Positions 28,434 through 41,914 of a DNA stretch of 64,000 nucleotides are shown piece by piece. Made by a program: the position numbers and the translations under genes. The notes under the pieces are model-generated. The model saw only the letters and a program-made list of their open reading frames with translations. It was not told the DNA's origin and made no database searches. Each line of letters starts with the position of its first letter. Within the stretch, counting starts at the first letter, position 1. This DNA comes from Eriocheir sinensis (Eukaryota; Arthropoda; Malacostraca; Decapoda; Varunidae), in assembly GCF_024679095.1 (NCBI RefSeq), contig NW_026111250.1, positions 372,001 through 436,000 of the forward strand, in the 5' to 3' direction.

Positions 28434-30855
28434 ATATATATACAAAACACACATTAAATAATGTAAATGCGTACATAAAATAAACTAAATTTGTATAAAA
28501 CTAAATACAAATATACACAAAAAATTTTAAAATTTGTATGAAAAGAAATATACAAAATACACGTAAAATTAGGTAAATTTGTATTGAAATACATATACAA
28601 AATACACATAAAATAATGTAAATTTGAATATAAATATATAAACAAATACACTTAAAATAACGTAAATTTGTATAAAATATATATGCAAGATACACATTAA
28701 ATAATGTAAATGTGTATAAAAAAATATTTACAAAAAAGAAATAGAATAATGTAAAATCCTATCAATATAAATACACAGAATATCAATAAAATAATGAGAA
28801 TTTGTATGAAAAGAAAGATGCAAAATTCCCATAAAATAGCGCATCTTTTATAAAAATATATATACCAAAATACACATAAAATATTTAAATTTGTATTGAA
28901 ATAAATATACAAAATGCATATACAGTAAGGTAAATATGTATTGAAAGAGATATTCAATTATAAAACAAAGTAAATTTGTTTCAAAATATATATATGATTA
29001 CACATAAAATAACGTAGATTTCTATAGAAATATATATACAAAATACACATGAAATTATGTAAATACGTATAAAAATATATATACAAAATACATATCTAAT
29101 TAAATTCGTGTCAAAATAAATAAACAAAATATCATGAAAAGAATGTGTATTTGTATGAAAATAAATAATAGATAATAAATTTGTATGAAATATATATGCA
29201 AGATACACATTAAATAATGTAAATATGTATAAAAAATATATTTACAAAAAACAAATAGAATAATGTGAAATCGTATCAAAATAAATACACCGAATATTAA
29301 TAAAATAATGTAAATTTGTATGAAAATAAAGATGCAAAATTCATATCAAATAGCGCATTTCTTATAAAAATATATATACCAAAATACACATAAAATATTT
29401 AAATTTTTATTGAAGTAAGTATACAAAATGCACATACAATAAGGTAAACTTGTATTGAAAGAGATATGCAAAAATACATATAAAACAATGTAAATTTGTT
29501 TCAAAATATATACGAATACACATAAAATAACGTAGATTTCTATAAAAATATATATACAAAATACACATAAATTAAGTAAATACGTATTAAAATAGATATT
29601 CAAAATACACATAGAATAATGTAAAAATGTTTAAAAAAAAATAAACAGAATATAAATAAAATAATGTAAATTTGTATGAAAATAAAATGCAAAATACCCA
29701 TAAAATAAAGCATATTTTTATAAAAATACATATACAAAAATACACATAGCATAATTAAATTTGTATTAAAATTAATATACAAAATGCATATACAATAAGG
29801 TAAATTTGTATCGAAAAAATATGCAAAATACACATAAAACAGTGTAAATTTATTTCAAAATCTATATACGAATACTCATAAATCAACGTAGATTTCTATA
29901 GAAATATATATACAAAATACACATCAAATGATGTAAACACGTATAAAAATATATATATAAAATACACATTAAATAATGTAAATTCGCGTCAAAATAAATA
30001 AACAAAATATCAATAAAAGAATGTGTATTTGTATGAAAATAGATATACAATATACACATAAAATCACCTAAATTTGTATAAAACTATATACAAAAATACA
30101 CAAAAATAATTTTAATTTGTATGAAAATAAATATACAAAATACACATAAAATTAGATAAATTTGTATTGAAATACATTTACAAAATACACATAAAATAAT
30201 GTAAATTTGAATGAAAATATATAAACAAATACACTTAAAATAACGTAAATTTGTATAAAATATATAAAAAAATACACATTAAATAATGTAAATATGTATA
30301 AAAAAATATATACAAAACACAAATAGAATAATATAAAATCGTATCAAAATAAATACACAGAATATTAATAAAATAATGTAAATTTGAATGAAAATTAAGA
30401 TGCAAAATACCCATAAAATAACGCATTTTTTCTAAAAATATTTATACCAAGACACACATAAAATATTTGAATTTGTATTAAAATAAATATACAAAATGCA
30501 CGTACAATAAGGTAAATTTGTATTGAAATAGATATGCAAAATACATATAAAACCATGTAAATTTTTTTCAAAATATATATACGAATACACATAAAATAAC
30601 GTAGATTTCTATGAAAGTAAATATACAAAATACACATAAAATGAAGTAAATACGTATAAAAAAAGGTATACAAAATACACATAAAATAATGTAAACTCGT
30701 ATCAAAATAAATAAACAAAATACTCATAAAAGACGGGGTAGTGTATACATATAAATATCCACAATACAAATAAAATAACGTAAATTTATATAAAACTATA
30801 TGCAAAAATACACAAAAGTAATTAAATTTGTGTGAAAATAGATATACAAAATACA
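28292..30855 (+). repeat. Block 13, A-rich strand on +
   Basis: The first 1 kb ends the second 7.17 kb tandem unit. After 29,342 the sequence departs from the unit and resembles block 17 (32,9xx-33,5xx, offset about 3.82 kb). It also contains the base-change cluster at 30,725-30,762. Confidence 0.88.
30216..30785 (+). repeat. 570 bp direct repeat, copy 1
   Basis: Partner of block 15. This copy carries the clustered A:T to C:G changes; the partner keeps the usual bases. Confidence 0.84.
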
Positions 30856-30871
30856 TGTGTATTTTGTATAT
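30842..30871. repeat. Palindromic A-to-T switch, 14 bp arms
   Basis: Left arm atatacaaaataca, 2-base spacer tg, exact reverse-complement right arm. Built from the same monomer part as the 17,703 switch but with a different spacer, so it is probably an independent event. Confidence 0.88.
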
Positions 30872-31689
30872 TTATTTTCATACAAATTGAAATTATTTTT
30901 GTTTATTTTTTTATATATTTTCAAACAAATTTTCGTTATTTTATGTGTATTTTGTATATTTATTTATTCTACAAATATACTTTCTTTTATCTGAATTTTG
31001 TTTATTGAATTTGAAACGAATTTACCTTATTTTGTATATCTATTTTCATACAAATTAAAATACTTCTGTGTATTTTTGTATATAGTTTTATATAAATTTA
31101 CGTTATTTTATGTGTATTTTGTATATATATATTTATACAAATACACATTCTTTATTGGTATTTTGTATATTTATTTTGATACGAATTTACATTATTTTAT
31201 GTGTATTTTGTATACATTTTTTTATACGTATTTACCTCATTTTATGTGTATTTTGTATATATATTTTTATAGAAATCTATGCTATTTTATGTGTATTCGT
31301 ATATATATTTTGAAACAAATTTACATTGTTTTATATGTATTTTGCATATCTATTTCAATACAAATTTACCTTATTGTATGTGTTTTTTGTATATTTATTT
31401 TAATACAAATTTAATTTTTTGATGTGTATTTTGGTATATATATTTTTATAAATAAAAAAAAATGCGTTATTTTATGGGTATTTTGCTTCTTTATTTTCAT
31501 ACAAATTTACATTATTTTATTAATATTCTGTGTATTTATTTTGATACGATTTTACATTATTCTATTTGTGTTTTGTACATATTTTTTTCATACAAATTTA
31601 CGTTATTTTAAGTGTATTTGTTTATGTATTTTCATTCAAATTTACTTTATTTTATGTGTATTTTGTGTATGTATTTCAATACAAATTTA
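30856..31689 (-). repeat. Block 14, T-rich strand on +
   Basis: Enters through a palindromic switch and runs o, p, a to n. Its g/h monomers carry the tttaattttttgatgtg variant also seen near 4,855 and 52,320, so it groups with block 4 and block 28. Confidence 0.87.
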
Positions 31690-32261
31690 TAAATATATAA
31701 ACAAATACACTTAAAATAACGTAAATTTGTATAAAATATATATAAAAAATACACATTAAATAATGTAAATATGTATAAAAAAATATATACAAAACACAAA
31801 TATAATAATATAAAATCGTATCAAAGTAAATACACAGAATATTAATAAAATAATGTAAATTTGTATGAAAATTAAGATGCAAAATACCCATAAAAAAACG
31901 CATTTTTTCTAAAAATATTTATACCAAGACACACATAAAATATTTGAATTTGTATTAAAATAAATATACAAAATGCACATACAATAAGGTAAATTTGTAT
32001 TGAAATAGATACGCAAAATACATATAAAACCATGTAAATTTTTTTCAAAATATATATACGAATACACATAAAATAACGTAGATTTCTATGAAAATAAATA
32101 TACAAAATACACATAAAATGAAGTAAATACGTATAAAAAAAGGTATACAAAATACACATAAAATAATATAAACTCGTATCAAAATAAATAAACAAAATAC
32201 TAATAAAAGAATGTGTATTGTATAAATATAAATATACAAAATACAAATAAAATAACGTAAA
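31690..32261 (+). repeat. Block 15, A-rich strand on +
   Basis: A direct repeat of 30,216-30,785 (offset 1,477 bp), about 570 bp long, separated from it only by the inverted block 14. The two copies differ mainly at the eight-site cluster described in the findings. Confidence 0.87.
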
Positions 32262-32549
32262 TTATTTAATGTGTATTTTGTATATATATGTATATATATA
32301 TTTATACAAATACACATTCTTTTATTGGTATTTTGTTTATTTATTTTGATACTAATTTACATTATTTTATGTGTATTTTGTATACATTTTTTATACGTTT
32401 TACTTAATTTTATGTGTATTTTGTATATATATTTTTATAGAAATCTACCTTATTTCATGTGTATTCGTATATATATTTTGAAACAAATTTACATTGTTTA
32501 TATGTATTTTGCATATCTATTTTTGTGTATTCTGAATTTATTTTTGTTA
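32262..32549 (-). repeat. Block 16, short T-rich block
   Basis: About six monomers (a, b, c, d, e, f). Near 32,281-32,305 class a has an expanded TA tract, the longest TA-type microsatellite I noticed in the window. Several c and d monomers have lost single bases. Confidence 0.85.
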
Positions 32550-33503
32550 TACATAGAATAATGTAAAATCGTATCAAAATAGGTACACAGAATATCAATA
32601 AAATAATTTAAATTTGTATGAAAATAAAGATGCAAAATACCCATAAGATAAAGCATATATTTTTTTCAAAATACTTATACAAAAATACACATAGAATAAT
32701 TAAATTTGTATTAAAATTCATATACAAAATGCACACATACAATAAGGTAAATTTGTATTGAAAAAAAAACGCAAAATACAAATAAAACTGTAAATTTGTT
32801 TCAAAATATATATACGAATACACATAAAATAACGTAGATTTCTATAGAAATATATATACAAAATACACATGAAATAATGTAAATACGTATAAAAATATAT
32901 ATATAAAAACCATATTAAGTAATGTAAATTCGTGACAAAATAAATAAACAAAATATCATGAAAAGAATGTGTATTTGTATGAAAATAAATAATAGATAAT
33001 AAATTTGTATGTAATATATATGCAAGGTACACATTAAATAATGTAATTATGTATAAAAAAAATATATACAAAAAACAAATAGAATAATGTAAAATCGTAT
33101 AAAAAATAAATACACCGAATATTAATAAAATAATGTAAATTTGTAGGAAAATAAAGATGCAAAATTCCCATCAAATAGCGCATTTCTTATAAAAATATAT
33201 ATACCAAAATACACATAAAATATTTAAATTTGTATTGAAATAAATATACAAATTGCACTTACAATAATGTAAACTTCTGTTGAAAGAGATATGCAAAAAT
33301 ACATATAAAAAATTGTAAATTTGATTCAAAATATATATACGAATACACATAAAATAACGTAGATTTCTATAAAAATATATATACAAAATACACATAAAAT
33401 TAGGTAAATACGTATAAAAAAATTTAAACAAAATACACATAAAATAATATAAATTCGAAACAAAATAAATAAACAAAATACCAATAAAAGAATGTGTATT
33501 TGT
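32550..33503 (+). repeat. Block 17, A-rich strand on +
   Basis: Resembles 28,9xx-29,6xx (offset about 3.82 kb), including the aataatagataataaattt variant near 32,990. Enters at gttatacatagaataatg and exits by joining class b/a directly to class p of the opposite orientation. Confidence 0.86.
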
Positions 33504-34234
33504 TCTGTGTATTTTTGTATATAGTTTTATACAAATTTACAATATTTTATGTGTATTTTGTATATTTATATTTATACAAATACACATTCTTTTACTGGTA
33601 TTTTGTTTATTTATTTTGATACGATTTTTATGTGTATTTTGTATTCATTTTTTAATACGTATTTACTTCATTTTATGTGTATTTTGTATATATTTTTATA
33701 GAAATCAACGTTATTTTATGTGTATTCGTATATATATTTTGAAACAAATTTACATTGTTTTATATGTATTTTGCATATCTATTTCAATACAAATTTACCT
33801 TACAGTATGTGCATTTTTTTTATTTATTTTAATACAAATTTTAATATTTTATGTGTATTTTGGTATATATATTTTTATGAAAAATGCGTTATTTTACGGC
33901 TATTTTGCATCTTTATTTTCATACAAATTTACATTATTTTATTAATATTCTGTGTATTTATTTTGATACGATTTTACATTATTCTATTTGTGTTTTGTAT
34001 ATATTTTTTTTATACATATTTACATTATTTAATTAGTATTTTGTATATATTTGATACAAATTTACGTTATTTTAAGTGTATATGTTTATATATTTTCATT
34101 CAAATTTCCATTATTTTATGTGTATTTTGTATATGTATTTCAATACAAATTTACCTAATTTTATGTGTATTTTGTATATTTATTTTCATACAAATTTAAA
34201 AAAAATTTGTGTATTTTTGTATATAGTTTGAATA
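33504..34234 (-). repeat. Block 18, one HOR in T-rich orientation
   Basis: Roughly one full HOR from class p to class p. Class b is shortened near 33,625, where the cgatttttatgtg join has lost about ten bases. Exits through gaatatttattaaatata into A-rich monomers. Confidence 0.86.
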
Positions 34235-37200
34235 TTTATTAAATATATATACAAAATACATATGAAATTATGTAAATACGTATAAAAATATATATACAAA
34301 ATACATATCAAATAATGTAAATTCGTGTCAAAATAAATAAACAAAATATCATGAAAAGAATGTGTATTTGTATGAAAATAGATAATAGAAAATAAATTTG
34401 TATAAAATATATATGCAAGATACACATTAAATAATGTAAATATGTATAAAAAAGTATATACAAAAAACAAATAGAATAATGTAAAATCGTATCAAAATAA
34501 ATACACAGAATATTAATAAAATAATGTAAATTTGTATGAAAATAAAGATGCAAAATTCCCATATAATAGCGCATTTCTTATAAAAATATATATACCAAAA
34601 TACACATAAAATTTTTAAATTTGTATTCAAATAAATATACAAAATGCATATACAATAAGATAAATTTGTATTGAAAGAGATATGCAAAAATACATATAAA
34701 ACAATGTAAATTTGTTTCAAAATATATATACGAATACAAATAAAAAAACGTAGATTTCTATAAAAAAAAATATACAAAATACACATAAAATTAAGTAAAT
34801 ACGTATAAAAAAATGTATTCAAAATACACATAAAATAATGTAAATTCGAATTAAAATAGATAAACAAAATACCAATAAAAGAATGTGTATTTGGATAAAT
34901 ATAAATATACAAAATACACATACAAAATAAACATAAAATAAGGTAGATTTGTAATAAAATATATGTATAAAATACACATTCAATAATGTAAATTTATATG
35001 AAAATATATATACAAATACACATACAATACCATGAATTTGTATAAAAATATATATTCAAAATAAATATTAAATAATGTAAGAGCGTATAAAAATATATAC
35101 AAAGTACATATAAAATGAAAATTAAGATGCAAAATACCTATAAAATAACGCATTTTTTATAAAATTATTGATACCAAAATACACATAAAATATTTGAATT
35201 TGTATTAAAATAAATATACAAAATGCACATACAATAAGGTAAATTTGTATTGAAATAGATATGCAAAATACATATAAAATAATGTAAATTTGTTTCAAAA
35301 TATATATACGAATACACATAAAATAACGTAGATTTCTATAAAAATACATATACAAAATACACATAATATTAAGTAAATACGTATAAAAAAATGTATACAA
35401 AATACACATAAAATAATGTAAATTCGTATAAATGTAAATAAACAATATACCAATAAAAGAATGTGTATTTATATAAAACTATATACATAAAATAACGCAA
35501 ATTTCTATAAAAATATATGTACAAAAATGAACATAAAATAAATTTGCATAAAAATATATATACACACTTTAGATAATGTAAATGAGTATAAAAATATGTA
35601 TACAAAATACCTATGAAATAATCTAAATTCGTATCGAATTAAATTAAGAAATACCAATAAAATAATGTAATTTTGGATGAAAATATATATAAAAAATACA
35701 CATAAAATAACCTAAATACAAATACAAGTATACACATAAAATAATTTAAAATTGAATGAAATAAATATACAAAATAAACATAAAATAAGGTAAATTTGTA
35801 ATGAAATATATGAAAAAATACACATAAAATAATATAAATTTGTTTGAAAATATATATACAAATACACATTAAATAACATGAATTTGTATAAAATTTGTAT
35901 CAAAATATATAGTTATACACAATAAAATAACTTAATATTTTTAATGAAATATATAAAAAATACACATAAAATAATATAAATTTGTATGAAAATATATATA
36001 CAAAAAACACATAAAATAATGTAAATTTGTATGAAAATATATAAACAAATACACATAAAATAATGTAAATTTGGATAAAATATATATACAAAATGAACAT
36101 TAAATAATGTAAATATGTATAAAAAAATATATACATAATACACATAGAATAATGTTAAATCATATCAAAATAAATAAAGAGAATATCAATAAAATAATGT
36201 AAATTTGTAAGAAAATAAAGATGCAAAATATCCATATAATAACGCATATTTGCATAAAAATATATATACAAAAATACATATAAAATAGTTAAGTTTGTAT
36301 TAAAATAAATATACAAAATGCACGTACAATAAAGTAAATTTGTATTGAAATAGATATGCAAAATACATATCAATAATGTAAATTTGTATCAAAATATATA
36401 TACGAATACTCATAAAATAGAGTATATTTCTATGAAAATATACATACAAAATAGATATACAAAATACACATATAACTAGTTAAATTTGTATTTAAATACA
36501 TGTACAAAAAACACATAAAATAATGTAGATTTGTATGAAATGAAAACAAATACATTTTATATAAAATATATATACACATACAATAAGGTAAATTTGAATT
36601 GAAATAGATATGCAAAATACATTTAAAACAATGTAAATTTGTTTCAAAATATATATACGAATACACATAAAATAACGCAGTTTTCTATAGAAATATATAT
36701 ACAAAATACACTTGAAATAATGTAAATACGTATAAAAATATATATACAAAATACACATTAAATAATGTTAATTCGTGTCAAAAAAAATAAACAAAATATC
36801 ATGAAAAGAATGTGTATTTGTATGAAAATATATATACAAAATACACATAAAATAACCTAAATTTGTATAAAACTATATACAAAAATACACAAAAATAATT
36901 TAAACTTGTATGAAAATAAATATACAAAAAACATATAAAAATAGGTAAATTTGTATTGAAATACATATACAAAATACACATAAAATAATGCAAATTTGAA
37001 TGAAAATATATAAACATATAGACTTAAAATAACGTAAATTTGTATCAAATATATATACAAAAAACACATTAAATAATGTAAATAGGAAAAAAAAAATAGA
37101 TACAAAACACAAATAAAATAATGTAAAATCGTATCAAAATAAATACAGAAAATATTAATAAAATAATGTAAATATGTATGAAAATTAAGATGCAAAATAC

Positions 37201-37594
37201 CAATAAAATAACGCATTTTTTATAAAAATATAAATACGAAAAAACATGAAATATTTGATTTTGTATTAAAATAAATAGATATACAAAATACACATAAAAA
37301 AAGCTAAATTTGAATTGAAATATATATACAAAATATATAAAATAATGTAAATATGTATCAAAATACCTATACAAATACACATATAATAACGTAAATTTGA
37401 ATAAAAATATATAAACAAATTAATCATTAAATAATTTAAATAAGTATATAAAAATGTAAAAAATACACAAATAATCATGTTATTATTATCAAATTAAATA
37501 GACAAAATACCAATAAAATAATGAAAATTTCTATGAGAAAACATATACAAAATACACATAAATAACGCAAATATCAATAAAAATATATATAATA
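34235..37594 (+). repeat. Block 19, composite A-rich block
   Basis: Two segments in the same orientation joined at about 35,117. Before it the sequence follows 5,5xx-6,03x. After it the sequence follows 520 onward (offset 34,597 bp). The join falls within tataaaatgaaaattaag. Confidence 0.88.
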
Positions 37595-37606
37595 TAATAT
37601 ATTTTT
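37579..37606. repeat. A-to-T switch, junction type 1
   Basis: Same sequence as the junction at 3,219. It lies inside the 4.3 kb tandem unit and is repeated exactly 4,308 bp later. Confidence 0.85.
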
Positions 37607-39506
37607 ATACATATTTAAAATATTTAATGTATATTTTGTATATATATATATTTTATCCAAATTTACGTGATTTTATATGTATTTGTTTATATATTTTCAT
37701 ACAAAATTACATTATTTTATGTGAGGTTTGTATATGTATTTCAATACAAATTTGCCTAACTTGATGTGTATTTTGCATATCTATTTTCAAACAAATTTAA
37801 ATTATTTTTGTGTATATTTGTATATATTTTTATACAAATTTTAGTTATTTTATTTGTTTTTTGTATATATATTTTCCTTCAAATATACATTCTTTTATTG
37901 GAATTTTGTGTATTTAATTTTTTACGAATTTACATTATTTTATGTGTATTTTGTATATATATTTTTCTACGTATTTAAACTATTTTATGTGTATTTTATA
38001 TATACATTTTCATAAAAATTTACGTTATTTTATTGTGTATTCGTATATATTTTGAAACATTTTATACAAATTCATGTTATTTTATGTGTATTTGTATATA
38101 TATTTTCATACAAATTTATACTATTTTATGTGTATTCTTACATATATTTTATTACAAATTTACCTTATTTTATGTTTATTATGTATATTTATTTCATTCA
38201 ATTTTAAATTATTTAATGTGTATATTTGTATTTGTATTTAGGTTATTTTATGTGTTTTTTTATATATATTTTCATCCAAAATTACATTATTTTGTTGTTA
38301 TTTTCTTAATTTAACTCGATACGAATTTAGATTATTTCATAGGTATTTTGTATACATATTTTTATACTCATTTACATTATCTAATGTGTGTTTTGTATAT
38401 ATTTTTTTATGCAAACTAATTTTATGTGCATTTTTGTACATATATTTTTATAGAAACTTAAAACGTTATTTTATGTGTATTTTGTATATGTTTTCTCATA
38501 CAAATTTACATTATTTAATTAGTTTTTTGTTTATTTATTTTTATACGAATGACTTGATTATTGGTGTATTTTGTAAATATTTTTTTATACGTATTTACAT
38601 TACTTAATGTGTATTTTGTTTATATATTTTTTTTACAAATTTACGTTATTATATGTGTATTTGTTAAAAAAATTTGAAACGAATTTACTTTATTTTATGT
38701 ATTTTGTATATATATTTCAATTCAAATTTAGCTTATTTTGTGTGTATTTTGTATATCTATTTTCATACAAATTTAATTACTTCTGTGTATTTTTGTATAT
38801 AGTTTTATACAAATTTACGTTATTTTTTGTGCATTTTGTATATTGATTTTTATACAAATACACATTCTCTTATTGGTATTTTGTTTATTTATATTTATAC
38901 GAATTTACATTATTTTATGTGTATTTTGTATACATTTTTGAATCGTATTTACTTAATTTTATTTGTATTTTTTATATATATATTTACAGAAATCTACGTT
39001 ATTTATGTGTATTCATATATATTTTGAAACAAATTTACATTGTTTTATATTTTTTTGCATATCTATTTCAATACAAATTTACCTTATTGTATGTGCATTT
39101 TGTATATTTATTTTAATACAAATTCAAATATTTTATGTGTATTTTGGTATATATAATTTTAAAAAAATGCGTTATTTTATAGGAATTTTGCATCTTAGTT
39201 TTCATAGAAATGTACATTATTTTATTAATATTCTGTGTATATATTTTGATACGATTTTATATTATACTATTTGTGTTTTCTATATATTTTTTTATACATA
39301 TTTTCATTATTTAATGTGTATTTTTTATATATATTTTATACAAATTAACGTCATTTTAAGTGTATTTGTTTATATAATTTCATTCAAATTTACATTATTT
39401 TAAGTGTATTTTGTATATGTATTTCAATAGAAAGTTACCTATTTTTATGTGTATTTTGTATATTTATTTTCATACAAATTTAAATAATTTTTTTTATTGT
39501 ATATAC
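37595..39506 (-). repeat. Block 20, T-rich strand on +
   Basis: First of a pair with block 22 (offset 4,308 bp at the left, 4,282 bp near the right end). Contains class e-like monomers with gtattcgtatatattttg followed by an extra attttatacaaattc piece near 38,050. Confidence 0.88.
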
Positions 39507-41902
39507 ACATAGAGTAAATTTCTATGAAAATATATATTCAAAATACATATAAAATTATGTAAATAAGTATAAAAATATATATATCAAATACACCTAAAAA
39601 AATGAAAATTGGTATCAAAATAAATAAACAAAATTCCGATAAAAGAACGTATATTTGTAGGAAAATAAATATACAAAATACACATAAAATTACGAAAATT
39701 TGAATAAAAGTATATACAAAAAAACAAAAAAATAAATTTCAATTTGTATGAAAATAGATATACAAAATACACATATAATTAGTTAAATTTGTATTTAAAT
39801 ACATGTACAAAATACACCTAAAATAATGTAAATTTGTATGAAATGAAAACAAATTCACATAAAATAACGTACATTTGTATAAAATAGATATACAAAATAT
39901 ACATAGAATAATGTAAAATCGTATCAAAATAAATACACAGAATATCAATAAAATAATGTAGTTTTGTATGAAAATAAAGATGCAAAATACCCATAAAATA
40001 AAGCATATATTTTTTTAAATACATATACAAAAATACACATAGAATAATTAAATTTGTATTAAAATTAATATACAAAATGCACGTACAATAAGGGAAATTT
40101 GTATTGAAAAAATATACAAAATGCACATAAAACAATGTATATTTGTTTTAAAATATATATACGAATACACATAAAATAACGTATATTTCTATAGAAATAT
40201 ATATACAAAATACACATGAAATGAAGTTAATACGTATAAAAATATATATACACAATACACATTAAATAATGTAAATTCGCATCAAAATAAAAAAACAAAA
40301 TATCAATAAAAGAATGTGTATTTGTATGAAAATAGATATACAAAATACACATAAAATATTGTAAATTTGTATAAAACTCAATTAAAAAAATACACAAAAA
40401 TAATTTAAATTTGTATAAAAATATAAATAAAAAATACACATAAAACTAGCTAAATTTCTATTGAAATACATATACAAAATACACATAAAATAATGTAAAT
40501 TTGAATGAAAATATATAAACAAATACACTTAAAATAACGTAAATTTGTATGAAATATATATAGAAAATACACATTAAATAATATAAATATGTATAAAAAA
40601 AAATATACTCAGAATACACTTAGAATAATGTAAATTTGTATTAAAATAAATACACAGAATATCAATAAAATAATGTAAATTTGTATGAAAATAAATATAC
40701 AAAATACCCATAAAACAACGCAATTTTTATGAAAATATATATCCCAAAATGCACATAAAATATTTAAATTTGTATTACAATAAATATACAAAATGCACAT
40801 ACAATAAGGTAAATTTGTATTGAAATAGATATTCAAAATACACATAAAACAATGTAAATTTGTTTCAAAATATATATACGAATACACATAAAATAACGTA
40901 GATTTCTATAAAAATATATATACAAAATACACATAAACTAAAGTAAATACGTATAAGAAAATGTATACAAAATACACATCAAATAATGTAAATTCGTATC
41001 AAAATAACTAAACTAAATGCCAATAAAAGAATATTTACTTGTATAAATATAAATATACAAAATACACATAAAATAACGTAAAATTGTATAAAACTATATA
41101 CAAAAATATACAAAAATAATTAAATTTGTATGAAAATATATATACAAAAGACACATAAAATAAGCTAAATTTGAATTGAAATAAATATAGAAAATACATA
41201 AAATAATTTAAACTTGTATGAAAATAAATATACAAAAAACATATAAAAATAGGTAAATTTGTATTGAAATACATATACAAAATACACATAAAATAATGCA
41301 AATTTGAATGAAAATATATAAACATATAGACTTAAAATAACGTAAATTTGTATCAAATATATATACAAAAAACACATTAAATAATGTAAATAGGAAAAAA
41401 AAAATAGATACAAAACACAAATAAAATAATGTAAAATCGTATCAAAATAAATACAGAAAATATTAATAAAATAATGTAAATATGTATGAAAATTAAGATG
41501 CAAAATACCAATAAAATAACGCATTTTTTATAAAAATATAAATACGAAAAAACATGAAATATTTGATTTTGTATTAAAATAAATAGATATACAAAATACA
41601 CATAAAAAAAGCTAAATTTGAATTGAAATATATATACAAAATATATAAAATAATGTAAATATGTATCAAAATACCTATACAAATACACATATAATAACGT
41701 AAATTTGAATAAAAATATATAAACAAAATACACATTAAATAATGTAAATACGTATAAAAAAATGTAAAAAATACACAAATAATCATGTAATTCGTATCAA
41801 AATAAATAGACAAAATACCAATAAAATAATGAAAATTTCTATGAGAAAACATATACAAAATACACATAAATAACGCAAATATCAATAAAAATATATATAA
41901 TA
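39507..41902 (+). repeat. Block 21, A-rich strand on +
   Basis: Starts with atagagtaaatttctatg. Contains the internal junction of the 4.3 kb tandem pair at 41,201, where class o/n monomers (gaaaatacata) meet aaataatttaaacttg. Confidence 0.88.
39509..39526. repeat. T-to-A switch, junction type 4
   Basis: Preceded by tgtatatacac rather than the tatacatatacat found at 13,8xx, so the breakpoint on the T-rich side differs. Confidence 0.83.
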
Positions 41903-41914
41903 TAATATATTTTT
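41887..41914. repeat. A-to-T switch, junction type 1
   Basis: Tandem copy of the junction at 37,579, carried by the 4.3 kb duplication. Confidence 0.85.

Larger units (their letters stand above)
22131..29291. repeat. 7.17 kb tandem duplication, unit 2
   Basis: Follows unit 1 without a gap. The 51 bp beginning gaatattaataaaataatg and ending gcaaaattc is present at 14,962, 22,131 and 29,292. Left flanks agree between 22 kb and 29 kb (cacc before it), and right flanks agree between 15 kb and 22 kb, the signature of a tandem duplication by unequal exchange. Confidence 0.9.
36893..41200. repeat. 4.3 kb tandem duplication, unit 1
   Basis: Covers the end of block 19, block 20 and most of block 21. 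Starts at aaataatttaaacttg, which recurs 4,308 bp later. Confidence 0.88.

Noticed and set aside
30842..32262. Inserted mobile element between the two 570 bp direct repeats
   Set aside because: The intervening block is ordinary satellite in inverted orientation. No terminal repeats, target-site duplication or coding sequence is present.
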